Assembly: GCA_014706295.1 (NCBI GenBank)
Contig: JACSVZ010000006.1
Location: 30,541,629-30,605,628, forward strand
DNA: 64,000 bases
Direction of reading: 5' to 3'
Source of the DNA: Lycocorax pyrrhopterus obiensis
Lineage: Eukaryota > Chordata > Aves > Passeriformes > Paradisaeidae
The stretch's first letter is position 1; every line of letters starts with the position of its first letter. Under the pieces are notes generated by a model. The model was given only the letters and a program-made list of their open reading frames with translations, was not told where the DNA came from and searched no databases. Positions 12,997 through 26,911 of this stretch are shown here, piece after piece. A program made the position numbers and the translations under genes.

Positions 12997-15900
12997 TGAA
13001 AGGTGTTTAGCAATTCTATTATTGGTGATGTTGCCTGCTGTGTATTTTTGTACTTTGCTGTAATTTGCTTGCTTATAATGCTATCTGTGACAGCCTTCCT
13101 CATGTGAATATCACTTTTCTCTGCATGAAGTCTCATGCATTTGTAAATAAAGGATGGACAGTGTGGGCTTTACCAGTTTAAAATAAGCAGTGTCATGGAA
13201 TACCGAAGTTAGAGGAGAGAGAGGTGAGAGATTTACAGCTAATTCATCAATCTACTAAATGTGGTACAAAATCTTTTCAGTACTTTATCAAGAGTAGCTG
13301 TGCATGGCTTTTCCTCATGAAAAATACCATTTTTTGTGGAAAATATCTCTCTGGTAATCTTATCGGTAGAAATAGATTGCAGTATGCTGAAATAAGAAAA
13401 TGAGCAAGAGACATCAAAGTACTTTAAAAAATGAGACTTAGAGAGGGTGAAAGAGCATTGATGATAACCAAGTGGTGTTATGAAATCTGTCTTCACAAGA
13501 GAGTGGCCCAGGAGTGGCATTAGCAAATGTTACTGTTCAAGAGTGTCTTAATGAACTGAGACAAGAAAGAACTGCTGTTTTATTATCTTTGTGAATTCTT
13601 TCTATGGCACTTGGTAATCTAGGGTTAGATACATTTTGCACTTTTAATCAGAGATTCAATCTCATGCCCACTATAGAGAAGAAATTTATATTGTTAAAAA
13701 ATATCAAGAATAATTTTTTGTTTTACAGAACAACTGCATTAAAGGAATTGTATTAATACCGTGAAGTTCACATCTGAAAAGTTAGAAAATGCCAAAGTGA
13801 AGGCTGCAGATGCACTTATGTGTATAATCTATTCCTTAGATCATGCTGCTTACTTACTAGCTAGGGTGTGCATTGTGTATATACAGTGTTAGCTAGATAC
13901 AGCTCGCCAAAATTCTCAACCTACATTTAGGTTTAGGCACTTGAATCCTACTAAAGCCTACAGAAAAAGGGTTCTGGGTATTTGAAGCTTTAGGAAGTTG
14001 GGATGTACACTTGTCACTGAAATGTAATTCTAGAAAGTAACTGTAATGAAAAACGCAGAAGAAATATTGTTGGACGATATAATATGAAAAGGCTGGGAAA
14101 TCACCATTTTTTGGAGAAATGACCAGGTGGATGGTTTATGACTGGAACTACAGTTTAAACAGTCCCTAAAACACCCTCTATCATTCATATCTATTTTGAA
14201 ATTGGAGTTTTAAAATCTATGCTGATTACACAGTTGTATGCGTTTCAGGTAGAATCTTTTTTTCTGAGTTTAAATCGTAATTTAAGCAGCCTGAAGCTGT
14301 GTGAATGAAACTAATTGCATCTTTGCTTATTACACGTTTTCCATAACAATTCATTTTATTTAGACTAAAACAGAATGCAAAATAATAACCAGTGGAGTTT
14401 CAAGCACTAAAAACATTTCAAGCACTAAAAAAATATTGTAGACTTGTGCATCATAGGTATCAAAATATACTTGCCCAAGATGACTCAAACTGGAGTAAAG
14501 ATTAATTTCTAGTTAATTGAAATCCTGATTATTCTTTTTCTTCCCTTTAATTTAATTTTATTAATATTATTTTTTTAAATAATCCCAAAATAAGCAGTGG
14601 TAAAATAGAATCTTGGGATTTGCCTCTGGTTCATATGTATTTTTTCTCACCAGTGAACAATTTTTATTATCCTGTCTGTTGTTTTCATACTCTCTGAAGT
14701 TCATGCCTTGCTGGTATACTTTCTGTTAATTTTCTGCCCTGTTTCTCATATCCCAGAAAAGTATGTTGCACCACTTTTCCCTTTAGCTAGCCTAACATTC
14801 CGTTTTACATCTCCAATAGATTTTAATTGCTTTTGGTAGTATTTGAGTTCATTCTACAAAGCTCCTTAAAAGGGATATTAATTGCAATAAAAAAATCCCA
14901 GTGTACCATTTTGACATAATAATCTATAATGCTGGAATGGGCTTATAAGGAATACTGAAAATATGAATGCTGACATGACCCACATGTGAGACAAAAGCTG
15001 TTCCCTTAGGGAACGGAGATAATTTGCTTTTGTCTCATGCATTATGCGTTTCCTCTCTTATACCCCATTTCCATGAAAAATATTTTTTGTTTTGTATCAG
15101 AGAGTTGTTAAAGTTGTGAGTGGAGTATTAGGCTTAGTTGTTTGGGATGTTAACATCCTGCTAGGATTTTGGCAGTTTCAGTCTTTGTTTCCTGTTACCT
15201 GTTAATTTTTTTTTTTTTTTCCTCAATGCTTTTCTCCAAGTAAAGTTTTCTGTTTTCTGTTTTATTCTTTGAAGAGTGAATGATATCAGTTCCTTTTTGT
15301 TGGGGCTGATACAAAGAAATAGCAAACTTTATAAACAAAAACTAAACTGAAAATGTTTCACTGATGCAGCCATGCCAGTGATTAATTGACCACTTTATGT
15401 TAAATGTGCAACCAACCTCTCCAAAACTGATGGATTCCTAGACAGAGAACAGGGCTGGCCCCTTCTAAAGCTCTGTGTTGTCTCTTCAGACAGGATTTAT
15501 GAGCAGAACTTGTAGGTAAGGGAAGAGTTCAAGGTACAGTGGATATTCAGCCCTACAGGAAGAAATAATCTCTGCCACAACACTTAAAGGAATTGTCCCT
15601 TTATGACAACTGAGTTTCTAGGGATGGATTTTTCAGCCACTTTATGCTGAGGATAAAACGAAGTAGATTAGCACTGTGCTAATTTGTTAGCATCCTCTCT
15701 AATTTGTTGCGTATTGTTTTCCTATTCCAGGTTGTAAAATAAAGGAAATTGGGCAGGGTCTCTAAGGATCAGAAATCTCAAATTCTGCATTTCCTACTCT
15801 TCTAACTAGACATGTATTAAATGATAGGGTACTAGACAGTTTTCTAGATAGGAACCAGATGGAAGCATAGTATAGTATGTTTCTTGTTTGTCTTTCTGAA

Positions 15901-18036
15901 GGTACCCATTTATTTCATACATGCTTCTGCTGAGGTACCTCCAAGTTAAGTGTTTAATTTAAAACCTCACCTAGATCTCATCATCTAGGATATTGGTATG
16001 AAAAATAATGTGTGAAAAGTAAAGTATTACATGACAATTTAATACGCTCTGGGGATAAATGATGTTCAGGTGAGCCAACTCCTCCTGAATGTGTATCCAG
16101 TTTACTAATTACTGTTACATATTTCACTTACAGTGATACTTTTTTAGACAATTTTGTTTATGGTGTATTTGTTGTTAGGTTATTTATCATTCATCATTTT
16201 ACAGATAGGATATGAGTATAACTGGTGTGTATGTAACTGTGGACTGAAAGATGTGTATTTCATTTTCGTTCTAGTATTATTTGACGATATTTATATGGGT
16301 CTCTTATTTGCATATTTACATTTCGATATTAATAGGCAAGTTTTTTTTCAATTATCAGCAGAAAGACACATTCACGCCACTTTATCTTGTACAACAATGC
16401 TTACAGCATCTAACTTACCAGAGGTATTTACAAAGTATTTTACGGATGTGTTTGGTTTCATCATTATTCAAATCCCAGTGTGAAATGTTTTATAGCAAAG
16501 GATCCAAATGAAATCTTATGAGAGTGCCATGGGCTAACAGGAATGCTTTAAACTATATTGCTTGTGTATTAACCTTAACATGAGAGGAAACACTGGATCA
16601 TCGGCTTGCTGTGGGATCGTCGCTTGCTGTGTGAAAAGAAGCAGCAGCAACATGACAATGTGAGGAATGAGTGAAATCAGCAGAGAGTGGCCTGAAAGGC
16701 TGTCAGACTCTGAATAATGTTTGAACAAGTGTGAAGCGGGAATATTGTCAGATGATGTATGTGATGTGCCGAAGCCTTGGAAATACAGCTCTTCTATCAG
16801 ATGAGTTACAATGTGCGTCTGAGCCCTGAATATCTTTCATCTGCACCACAGTGTTTAACTGTGATGTGCTGTATTTCCTGCCTCAGAAATTCTGCTGAAT
16901 ATTTTATAGGTGTATATATTTTTTTGTGTTAGCTGAACTTCAGTTTTTACTCTCTTTTTCTTTTTTTGGTCTTTTATGCATTGGCTGTTCTGGGTAACTT
17001 TATGATTGGGATTATGTGAGAAAAGGTAATGGGAGAATAGCAGCCTCTTTTCCTCTTGTGAGAACAACTGCAGTACTTAGAGTGGCTAAACACGTTATAT
17101 TAGAGAAATTCTTTTCTTTATAAGGGCTAATCGTGATTGGCAGTGCTAGCCATTAACAAGGTGTTAAGTGTTACAGATTCCTGTTAATTTCAGTGGAAAT
17201 AATATTTAAGCCTTTCAATTGCACTGGATGCAGAAAATCTATGGTGTTTATGATCAGGAAGGCATATCACTGCTTTGTCCTTTTTACTGTTGAAGGTGGG
17301 AATTTCTTGCTGCAGGATGTAACCTGTTCTCAAGGATATCCAGTGTTGTGGTTTTTTTAACTTGTTCAATAGTAATTTTAACTGTGTTTCTAATGTATTT
17401 GTCTATGTAGCTGTTGCATATATTTGTTTCCCAGTGCTTTTTCACACTTCTCCATATTCTTAAACATTCTCTTTTATGTCTAACTTGCTCTCATTCTTAT
17501 TACAGCTTGTTGTCTTTGTCAATACTATTACAAGTAGTATATAATCCAGCTCTCTCTTCTTGCTCTTGGCAGTTAAAACACAAAGGAAAGTGAGACCCCA
17601 TTAAAAAACCCCAATAAGATATATGATATGATATACTCATTTGACAAGCCATCACCTCTAAAAAAATGTATTCCTTCTGATGTTATCTCTTATAATTTTT
17701 TATTCTCCATCATGCCTGTTGTGATTGTTTCTGGTTATTATGACTTTCAAATCCTCCAGCTTCTGTCTACATGAAAATAGGGATTTTTCAAAGGCACAAA
17801 TGGTGGATACATGCACAGTTCTTATACAAAAGATTGATTTCTGCTCCTTATGGATACAAACAGCATGAGTATGTCCTCATTGTCATGACTGATTTTGCTG
17901 GTTTGAGACACTAAACTTCCAGAAGATCCCAGCAGGAGAGAATGGCCCCCCATGACTGTGGTCAATATCCTTTGTTAAAAGCAGTTGGTTACTATAGTTT
18001 CCCTATAAATATATGCTGTTTTGTTTCTGTACGTGG
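12997..18036. other. Unique AT-rich non-coding DNA with small direct repeats
   Basis: No gene is recognised. A perfect 16-bp direct repeat occurs at 14398-14413 and 14416-14431. A degenerate 18-bp tandem repeat lies at 16595-16612 and 16614-16630. A 15-base T run is at 15206-15220. The 109-codon frame at 16154-16483 has AT-rich codons and no domain I know, so it is probably chance. Confidence 0.5.
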
Positions 18037-18621
18037 TGTGGTTTAGCCCCAGCCAGCAACTAAGCACTACACAGCCACTCTCTCTCTCCCACTGGGATGG
18101 GGGGAGAGGACTGGAAGGATAAAAGTGAGAAAAGTAGTGGTTGAGCTAAAGACAGTTTAATAGGGAAAGCAAAAGCCACGTGCTCAAACAAAGCAGAACA
18201 AGGGGTGAATTCGCTTCTTCCCATGGGCAGGCAGGTGTTCAGCCGTCTCCAGGAGAGCAGGGCCCCATCACGCATAGCGGTTACCTTGGGAGACAAACAC
18301 CATCACTCCAAACGTCCCCCCTTTCTCATACTTCCCCCAGCTTTATATGCTGAGCATGATGCCATATGGTCTGGAATATCCCTTTGTTCAGTTGGGATCA
18401 CCTGTCCCAGCTGTGTCCCCTCACAACTACTTGTGCACCCACAGCCTCCTCGCTGGAGATGTGGGGTGAGGAGCAGAAAAGGCCTTGGCTTGGTGTAAAC
18501 CCTACTCAGCAATAACAAAAATAACCCTGTGTTACCAAGACTGTTTTCAGCACAAATCTAAAACAGCCATATACAAATTACTATGAAAAAAACTAACTTG
18601 ATCACAGTGCAAAGCAGCACA
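18037..18621 (-). mobile_element. Solo ERV LTR, family B, copy 1
   Basis: This 585-bp LTR starts TGTGGTTTAGCCCCAGCC and ends CAGCACA. It is clearly the same family as 30899-31481 (583 bp): they share GACAGTTTAATAGGGAAAGC, CCCATGGGCAGGCAGGTG and AGAGCAGGGCCCCATCA, in the same order and spacing. Orientation on the - strand is inferred from a reverse TATAAAG (plus 18341-18347) followed about 180 bp downstream by a reverse ATTAAA (plus 18156-18161), the promoter-to-poly(A) order expected of an LTR. No retroviral internal sequence adjoins it. The flanks CGTGG (18032-18036) and GTAGG (18622-18626) do not match, unlike the other copy. Short frames at 18060-18518 are LTR sequence only. Confidence 0.88.
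18341..18347 (-). promoter_or_regulatory. Candidate LTR TATA box (TATAAAG on - strand)
   Basis: The reverse complement of 18341-18347 reads TATAAAG. It lies upstream (on the - strand) of a reverse ATTAAA at 18156-18161, consistent with an LTR core promoter. The matching place in the other copy (near 31208-31216) is degraded to GTATAGAG. Confidence 0.4.
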
Positions 18622-18626
18622 GTAGG

Positions 18627-21327
18627 CCCTACTGACAACAACAGTGTGAGGGTAGGAATGCAACCCATACAACTCTGTTTTTATGAGATACTACTATTGT
18701 ATCTCAGTTTTATTTGTAAGTCATTTGAACTACTACTCATACCTATTATTTCTTTTCTCCAGTGTTGTGCAGTAGTGTAATGATTTCTCTGCTAAAATCC
18801 TCTTTGTGTAAATCTAGTTCTGAATATAAACTGAAATTTGTTTTCGATGATGGTTGATAAGGTTGTCTGTAGTCTTATGAAGCATTGCCTGATGTGGAGA
18901 TTATAATCATAGGGTTTATTCTGTTCAGCTCGGCTTGACAAGCCAAGTATCGCTCAATGCAGATAGGAACAGATTTGGAGAGGTGGAAGGTGGCTTTCAA
19001 GTTACAGTTATGCTGTCCTGACCTTGGATCAGTTAGGGCTGGTTTGCTCCTCAGAGTTATCTTAAACCATTTCCAATCCTCTTTTGCTCATCCTGTGGTC
19101 ACAGGATACCTTCTTGGAAAGCCATGAAACTTGCCTCATCAGTACCTTCTTTTCTCCAGTTGTATTAAATGCAACTGGAAAGAATTCCTGTTAATTTTCA
19201 AACCCAGAACTGGGAGGTTTAGTTACATGGGAAACTGGACAAATGGGAAGAAATTCAGTCACAGAACTCAATGCCAGCACCTTACCTTGAAACAATATTT
19301 TCGTTTAGGGACATCCATATCTAGAATGAATGTAGTTGTAAAAGATGTATAAACAGTAGGCACTATTAATAAGTAGGTGGCGTGGAGCTACAGCTTCAGA
19401 AAACTTTCTGAGGAGCAGCATTACAACCCTATGATTAGGTGTGCTTGAAGGTGGGCCACTACATATATGTGTAAAGAAATACCTATGAGGAATAAACACA
19501 GATACCGCATAGTTTATTAAAGAGGAGCTGGAAATTATTTGAAATTTTGTCTCAGACTGCATTGACATTGATCAGAACACATGTACTAATGCCTTTATGC
19601 TGATTTCTGAAATATGTTAGTTTGTTACCATAGTAGTTAAAGTGAGAGTGCTGTTTTTAACAGGATAACACCTGACAGCCCAGTTATGAGCAGCACTTAC
19701 GAACTAATTAGGTGGGTATAGTCCAGAGGCAAAATTATGGGTCATTCCAATTTTAATGAAAGTCCTTACCTATATTGATGATTATTGTTCTGGACCCTGT
19801 TATTGATGTTACATTTGTTGTTATACTAGAGGCAGTGGTGCTGTAATTTGCACTGCTATAAATTCAGAATGCAAACCTATATGCGACATTTTTATGTCTG
19901 TTCACAGGTGATCTCTTAAAAAGGGAATTGTTGTGTTTTTATCCAAGTCCAGTACTTCTTATGAAGCAGTGACAGTTGGTTCTAGATTATTGTGAATTTC
20001 TATCCAATTCTGACTGAATGAAGAATGGATGAAACCTTTCCTGTGTAAAATACCTTGTAATATCCTAATGTGAGTTGCCAAATAGTAACTTCTGGATAAC
20101 TCAAAATCTGTTGTGTGTCAAAATACAGCCTTGAAAGTCGGACCTTTGAAAGGCAAACTTACTGTGCTTTTTGGAATGGTGTGGATTATAGGAGAGAAGA
20201 AATAACACATACTGCAGAATCTGCTTTGATAAGAGGTTTCATATGGTCACTGTCTTTCTAGAGCAGGATATTGCTGCTTTGTTGATATCCTTGGTTCACT
20301 AAAGAGCATTTAGTTCATAGTGATGGGCAGTAACTCTATGAATTGTCCCACATTAATATTACACCTTTAAGTAAAGGTTCACCAGCAGGACGAAGTCAAA
20401 CACTTACCAGGTTTGAAAAGGCTTGGTCAGGGCCTGACCCTGACATTTGTAAAACACTAATTTTAGCTCATCTTATATTGCCTTAAAGAATATAACCTGC
20501 TGTCTGTAGACTTTATTTTACCTTCCCAGCTTTGGAGTCTGCTCTTTGACTGCAACAAGATTATGGTTGTATGTGAGAAGAACCTGAGGATAGTGGAATA
20601 AGCCATGCAATGCCCATTTTAAAGAATCCCCCTTACTTGGACAGTATTCAATATTAAGACGTCTTTCCTATCTCCCATGTGGCATATGTCACCTGCTGAT
20701 TATATGCCACTGTCAGTCAACTAATTAGGTGTATTTCCTCCTATTCCTCAGGTAGCCTGAGGTAGCCATAAACCAACTCCTAGTAACTGGTAAAGATGGT
20801 GCTGACAACATAAAATACTTACAAAAATAGTGGTGTTCACATAGGTAGCAAAGCTTAAAAATTTGAGACTTTCAATGGTATTACATTAATTCAATTTAGA
20901 CGAAGAGCTCCACATTTGTTCAAAGTACTTTTTCACACTAATTGTATACTCTTCAAAGGCTTAATTACAATTTTGAAATTACTTTTGTCTCCTGGCTAGA
21001 TACTGAAATGCTAATATCTTCACAACCATATGCTTTGTAGCTGGGGTACTGTTTTCTAATATTGAAAATTTAAAATATAGTACTTCTTACGGATGTAAAA
21101 AGAGAAGGAAAAACAGTTCAGTATAGTCTTATTACTGTAATATGGTGTAATCTCTAGTGTGATAGGATCTTCCTGTACTTTGACAGCAGTATTGTCATGT
21201 ACCCTTTGAGTGTTTAGAGAGTCATAAGAATGAGACAAAAATTTTGCTTGGGGGCCATAACTTGTCTTCTGCAGTTTCAGTCACTGGAGAATGAACTGAA
21301 AATAAAAACCCAAACAAACCCTCCCAA
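18627..21327. other. Unique AT-rich non-coding DNA
   Basis: I see no recognisable gene, repeat family or exon pair in this stretch. Confidence 0.5.
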
Positions 21328-21390
21328 ACAATAACAACAACAATAACAGCAACAGTGGTAACAACAATTACAACAACAGTAATAATAGAA
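21328..21390. repeat. Imperfect CAA/TAA-type trinucleotide repeat
   Basis: The + strand carries interrupted runs of CAA, AAC and TAA units. Read on the other strand it encodes a run of Tyr and Cys in a short frame, which explains the odd frames at 21222-21551. Confidence 0.85.
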
Positions 21391-24300
21391 TATAAACCCT
21401 GTGCATATATGTGTGTTTTTGGGGGGAGGACGAACAGCATCATAAACTGTGGACTGTGAATCCAAAATATGTGAGGATCATTTTGCCTGTGCGCTAAGCA
21501 TCTGCAGCAAGACTGGGCATCTTTGCATTTGAAGGAACACCTTTCTACCATCTGAGCTGAAAGTTTTGTTTCTCTTAGTCATGATTCTAGCAGCTTAGGG
21601 CTGAGTGTAGCTGTGGTGTAGCTGGGCAAGAGGACCTCATGGCTGTAGTATTGCCCTATGAGAGGAAAGTAGAGGAAATTATAACCATTTTAGGCCCTCT
21701 GTCCTTTCCTTGTAATTCTGGCTATAGGTCCCTACATAGCTGATACATAGTTTTGCTCCTAACAGAAGAGGAGAGGACACACCAGTGAATAGTTAGTGTA
21801 GATAAAGTATTTGTGCATGACTTTGTGTTCCCGTGCTTTTGGATCTTAGCACACTGAATATGTGTGTTTTAATGGGCACTGTATCTGAAATGTTCTGCAG
21901 TTGACCAGGCCTCTAGGTGTAGGTTACAGATTACCTGGTGACTGCTAGAAGACTGATGTCTTTCTTTTAATAAGCCATTAAAATGATTTTTCACACAAAT
22001 TTTGAGCTAATTCCATTCTTTGGTTCTTGGAAATAGATTTTCTTGCTAATATATCTTGGTTAAGCTTTACACTTTGATAACTGATGCACTTTATGAAGTA
22101 GCTGGCAGATTGCACTGGAGTTGTGCGGCAACTACACTGTAGTTAGTGATTTTTGAATCCTGCAGCTATTCATCCATTTAATTGGCAGGTTTACCATAAG
22201 ACCAAATGTGAACTGGTTGTGTTTGTAGAAATTTTTCAATACCACAGGAAAATAAGGTTTCAAAATTTTAGCTGGTGGCATTCTCAGAGTTTCCTTCTGG
22301 CTGCCTCCAGAAGGCCTCCCTGGTTAATATACAAATATATACAGTTCAGATGAGACATGCTTGTTGTGGGCCATTCAATTTTAAGACATCTGTGATTTTT
22401 TCAAAAAGGAATAGACAGTAGGCCTTCTAAAGGGGAGGAGTTAATCCAGCAGATCCAGGCTGTTCCTTTTAGGGCTTTGTCAGAGCCAGTTAGATTTGAA
22501 TTGCTTTATGTGTACTGCTTAGCAATTTACTTAGCAGGTCTGTTTTCTTGAGGCTCCAAAAGTCTTCAAAAATTTCCAGTCAAAGGAAACATCATAAGAA
22601 AACAGATCTGAGTGTATAAAATTCCTACACATATGAACCAGAAAATTTGATGCTTTAACGTTGCTTTTGCGGCCATATTCAAATACTTTTATTCTAATAC
22701 TTTTATTTCCTAATGAGTATTACCTTACTCAGAAATTGTAATATTTGGAGGTGGAGTAAGCAAGCTCTTGAGATTAGTGAAAGTGATTAACTCTGGCAGA
22801 AAATGTATTCAAGTTCTAGGAAATTCAGCTGTTTCATTAACTATTTTTAGCTACTTTGTGACCTGTCCTAATTAAAACATGCCTATTTATTAAACATACT
22901 TTGCAAATTGGGCTATTATTTGGCTGTTTAAATATAAATGTATCTAGTCCCCTTCAGTGTCAAACGAAAGTTACAGAACAGGAAGACCTGCAGGAACTGG
23001 CTTTGCTACAAACTGGTAATAAAAAGAATGTCTTCTCCCCAGAAATGCGTTCTGCTGAACAGACTGTTTTAATGTCAGTCCAGTTGCTTTAGCAGAGGGT
23101 GCGTATTGTCATACTCCGCCTACTTCCTGGTGCTCTTGTGTGCAAGAGCTCTACCTTGTCTGGTTTTTGTGGGGCCATTCTGCTAAGAGGTATCAGGTGA
23201 GCAGAAGGCTGGGGATAGAGCAGTAAGTATTGGCTTGTGATTCCTGAGTAGGCAGGGGGAAGAGGAAGGAGGAGGACAGCATGCAGCAGCAGATGTAGCC
23301 CATCACAGGAGATTTTGCTGCAAGGTGGCAAAAGCTTATGCAGATAGTGGAAATACTGAGTGGGAAAAAAAGCCCACTTACTTTGAAGCTCTCTTGACAG
23401 ACTTTTCAATAAGCACAGTTTTTCCATAAATTATTGCATACTTCCTGAAGTACATAAAATGACAGAGGGTTTTTTGGCTGCTTTTTTTCCCTTGTGCTTC
23501 CAAATATTTCCTTGGAGAGTCTATGTAGACTTTCTTCTGAGTTCACATCAGCATTTTTTGCTAATTGTTCCTGATGCTTCTCCATATTGTGAACTTTTTA
23601 ACAGAAAAGCAGCAGCAGATTGCTGTCCCTAGAGATGAACAAAAAAGTCTGTTGATGTGATTTAAAAAGAGAAAGGGTAGAAAATAGTGCTTAAAGTAAA
23701 TGTTTCCATTTCAATGCATAGAGAATGAGTGGTTAAATGACATCAAACAACTTAATAATTGAATGAGAAGTCACATTTCTTTCACCATTTCGCCCCTTAA
23801 CTTGCCTGGATTTTTGCTTAAGCTGGATTACTGCTATGAAATTGCTTACTGGAGAATCTGCTTTTGCAGGGATGCTGACAAATGAACTCCGTTTTGCACT
23901 GGTTAGGTCAGTGACAAGCTGTGACTCATAAAACTCAGGTTGGTTGGCTTCTCCTATCAATCTGTGCTTACCTGTTTTATCTGTGACGACAGTCTGTCAT
24001 GAGGGTTGTCATTTTCCTTTGGCGGGTTCACCTCCTTGTCACATGTTGTCTGTCAGGCATAATGGTCTACCAGGCATAATCCTGGACACCATTAATCTAC
24101 AAAAAGTAATGGTTGTCTCTTCAGAAGGGAAAAGAAATCAGGGCTGGAATTGTTCAAAGGTCTGAAAGAGGCTCACTGAGTAGTTTCTACAGAACTGCTA
24201 AAAGTTTTTACCTGCTAACATTCTGGTATTGATTCATAAAGCAGACATTTTGTATAGTTGGAGAACATCAGGTTATGCACAATTTTGTAAATCAGACAAG

Positions 24301-25035
24301 CATCTAGAAGTCATCAGGCGACTGTGTTGCTTCAGCTGAAAGCTGAATGGGATGGAAGCGACCTTCTCATATAGGGGACAAAACCAGCAAAACCAAAGGG
24401 CAGGTAGACTACTTGTGACACTTTTTGCTAAAATACATCTAGATATCATGGCCTCTAGAATTCAGGCTTCTGTATACAAAATTTGTGACGTTTGCTAACT
24501 GGGTTTCAGATAGATGTGGGATTCTGGACTCCTGCCACCTCTGCCTTAATTGTTAGTGTTTTGAACTGTAGTCTAACAGCACTAGGTGGAATTGCTGGGT
24601 CGTATTCCACAATGCTCATTTATCAAGAAGCTCCTGATTTGGGGATTTGGCACCTTTTCTGTGGGCTGCCAAGTGCTTTGTTGAATCTCATCCTTCAGTA
24701 CACGCTCCACCTGTGGCACGTGCCCCAGCTTTGGGGAGCAGCCATTGTATGATGTGTGCTCCTGTGCAGATAGACCCTCCAGCTGGATACAAAGCAGATT
24801 GCCCAGCCCCAGGGCAGGGGATATAGAGCACTACTACGCTGCCACTTAACTTTCACTGGGCAGTTATTTTGAAGTGATTTCCCATCTCAGTCTGCTGGGC
24901 AGAACTGTTTGTGCAGCTTTCCTCCTGAACTTATTTTGTGGATAAATTCAGAATTTTTCTCTACAGTCATGTGAAACCTTTCATGACTCCCCTTTCACGA
25001 TGTACCAAGTTAACGCTCACATAGGCCACTGTCTT
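21391..25035. other. Unique non-coding DNA
   Basis: No repeat family is recognised. A - strand open stretch of about 88 codons ends at 23733. Near it is a good donor-like CAG/GTAAGC (reverse strand, exon edge at 23972), but the acceptors around it are poor and no protein family is recognisable, so I do not call an exon. Confidence 0.45.
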
Positions 25036-25042
25036 TTATATA

Positions 25043-25074
<32 letters not shown>
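25036..25074. repeat. TA microsatellite
   Basis: An AT-only stretch ends in an uninterrupted (TA)13 at 25049-25074. Its length is likely to vary between individuals. Confidence 0.95.
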
Positions 25075-25075
<1 letters not shown>

Positions 25076-25079
<4 letters not shown>

Positions 25080-25100
25080 GATATATGTCATATATCTGTT
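25076..25100. repeat. 12-bp-arm palindrome with 1-nt spacer
   Basis: Arm 25076-25087 (AACAGATATATG) is perfectly complementary in reverse to 25089-25100, with only T25088 between. It directly follows the TA microsatellite. It could act as a cruciform or short hairpin. Confidence 0.95.
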
Positions 25101-26911
25101 GCTGTTCTATATATACTCTTGGAGAGTAACACTTGCATATATTTTTCATTTCCCACGAATCTTCCTGTGATAGGGTGAGTTGTACTATTTTCCTCTGCTG
25201 TGCAAATTTGCCAATTATTATGCCACAGGAAAAATTTTCATCATCATGTTGTCATCTTTCATTTTTATGCTGATGCTAGTTGAGTGTCTTTGAAACATGA
25301 CCTCTCTGGGTCTTGTCTTTTTTTTTTTTTGTTTTTGTCTGTCACACAAAAGTGAAGTTGCTAGTTGACTGTTTTCTTAAATTTGTTTAGAAGTATTAGT
25401 ATAGTCCTATCTTTCTAGCCTTCGATGGCCTCCAGTTCTACTTCAAGCAGGTGTCTAGTGGTTACCTTTGATTGGGGATTGTTTCTTGTATATATAAGGA
25501 ACTGCCTTTTATCATTGAAATCTTGCTAGATTGTAGGTATTTCTTTCTATTATGAAAAGAGGCGCTTTTCACCCTCGAAGAGTGGTTGTTTAGCTTATTG
25601 GAATTCTTTATTTGTCGTTTTTCCAAAATCTTGAATATTCTGGCTGCAAAAAAGTTCCCTAATCATCTTTCTTGTTCTTCAAATCATGCCATACATCAGT
25701 GCAGTAGTTCTCCATAATTAATGATGACTGCCTAACTAAGCCTAGATTAATTTTTGGTTTTTTAAGTAATTTTCTAAATACAAGGCCTTTAAAAAACTTA
25801 TCCAAATTGTATTTATACTTGAGTTGCTGATGATAAACACAGTTTTGGTCTTTTTAAAGCTGTAAGTATGAAAGTGGCTGCTTTATTCCATGATGATATT
25901 CACAGATTTTATTAAAATTTTACTTCATCCGTTTACAAAAATCATTTATTTAGACTGGTTATTTGCAGAAGACAGGAAAGAAGTAGAAGGATGCTCTCTA
26001 CCTTTGAATAACCAGGAATACATAATCAATAGGAATATTACTGCAATCAGACATTCATGTCCTGTGAGCTCCAATGAGAAGCTCTTGGTTTTTTGATTAA
26101 AATGAAATGCAACATTTCTGCCTCTTTTTATACTAGTTCTCACCCATTTTTGTCCCTTCCTGTTCCCTTCAAACCCTCAAATTTCCTTGTACCTCAGTAA
26201 CTACTTTAGCTCTTGCATGTCTTTGTTCCTGCCAACCAATTTCTTTTTCTCACTTGACTCCTAGTGTTCATCCATTTGATTATAGTATCTTAGTTTCTTT
26301 TCACTCTGTAAGACTTCTTCCTTCCTTCCCTGCCTCCCTCCCTTTTTTCTTCTTCCCTCTGAATAGTCCACGTACTTTTGGCATTTGCTCCTTAGGGCAT
26401 AGTATTTATCTTTGGGTTAGTATACACAGAACTTTTTCCATGAAGCTGACTTTGAGACAACTTTGCTTCAGTAGTGAGCAACATGGAACTAAACCCAAAT
26501 GTGATAATTACAAACTTCAAAATTTGGTTTTGGCAAGTGCTGGAGAATATGAACTCATGGCTTCAATTCATGAGACAAATGCTTTGGGTCTGGCTTCCCA
26601 CTAGCAGAAGCTTCCCTCTTAGTTCTGTGACACGTTAGAGCTGACTTCAGAGCAGTTTTCAAGTGAGGCCTGACAGTCTTTCGTTCTGGCTGACCGATGC
26701 AAGGTGATAGTGCTTTAAATGGTAAGCACAAAATATGGAATCCTGATGGTGTTGAGATGAGTGACGGGAACGTCTACTGACTTTGTCAGAAGACTTTCTA
26801 GGGATCGTTGTTGCTTCTGACTTCAGGGAATTCAAAACTGGATTCTTGCATAAAGAGAAAACACTTGTATACATTGTATGCCTTTCAGACCTTTGAAAAG
26901 CCAGAGCTTAC
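25101..26911. other. Unique AT-rich non-coding DNA
   Basis: There is a 13-base T run at 25318-25330 and a CT-rich patch at 26310-26360. No gene or interspersed element is recognised. Confidence 0.5.

Noticed and set aside
13925..13990. Segment near TTTAGGTTTAGGCACTTGAA recalling an ancient reptile repeat
   Set aside because: The resemblance is too short to assign without a search.
16154..16511. Hydrophobic frames suggesting a mitochondrial or membrane protein fragment
   Set aside because: The residues come from T-rich DNA, and no conserved mitochondrial protein motif is present.
23733..24042. Open stretch on the - strand with a good CAG/GTAAGC donor next to it
   Set aside because: Acceptor signals are weak, the open frames on either side of the donor do not join sensibly, and no protein family is recognisable.
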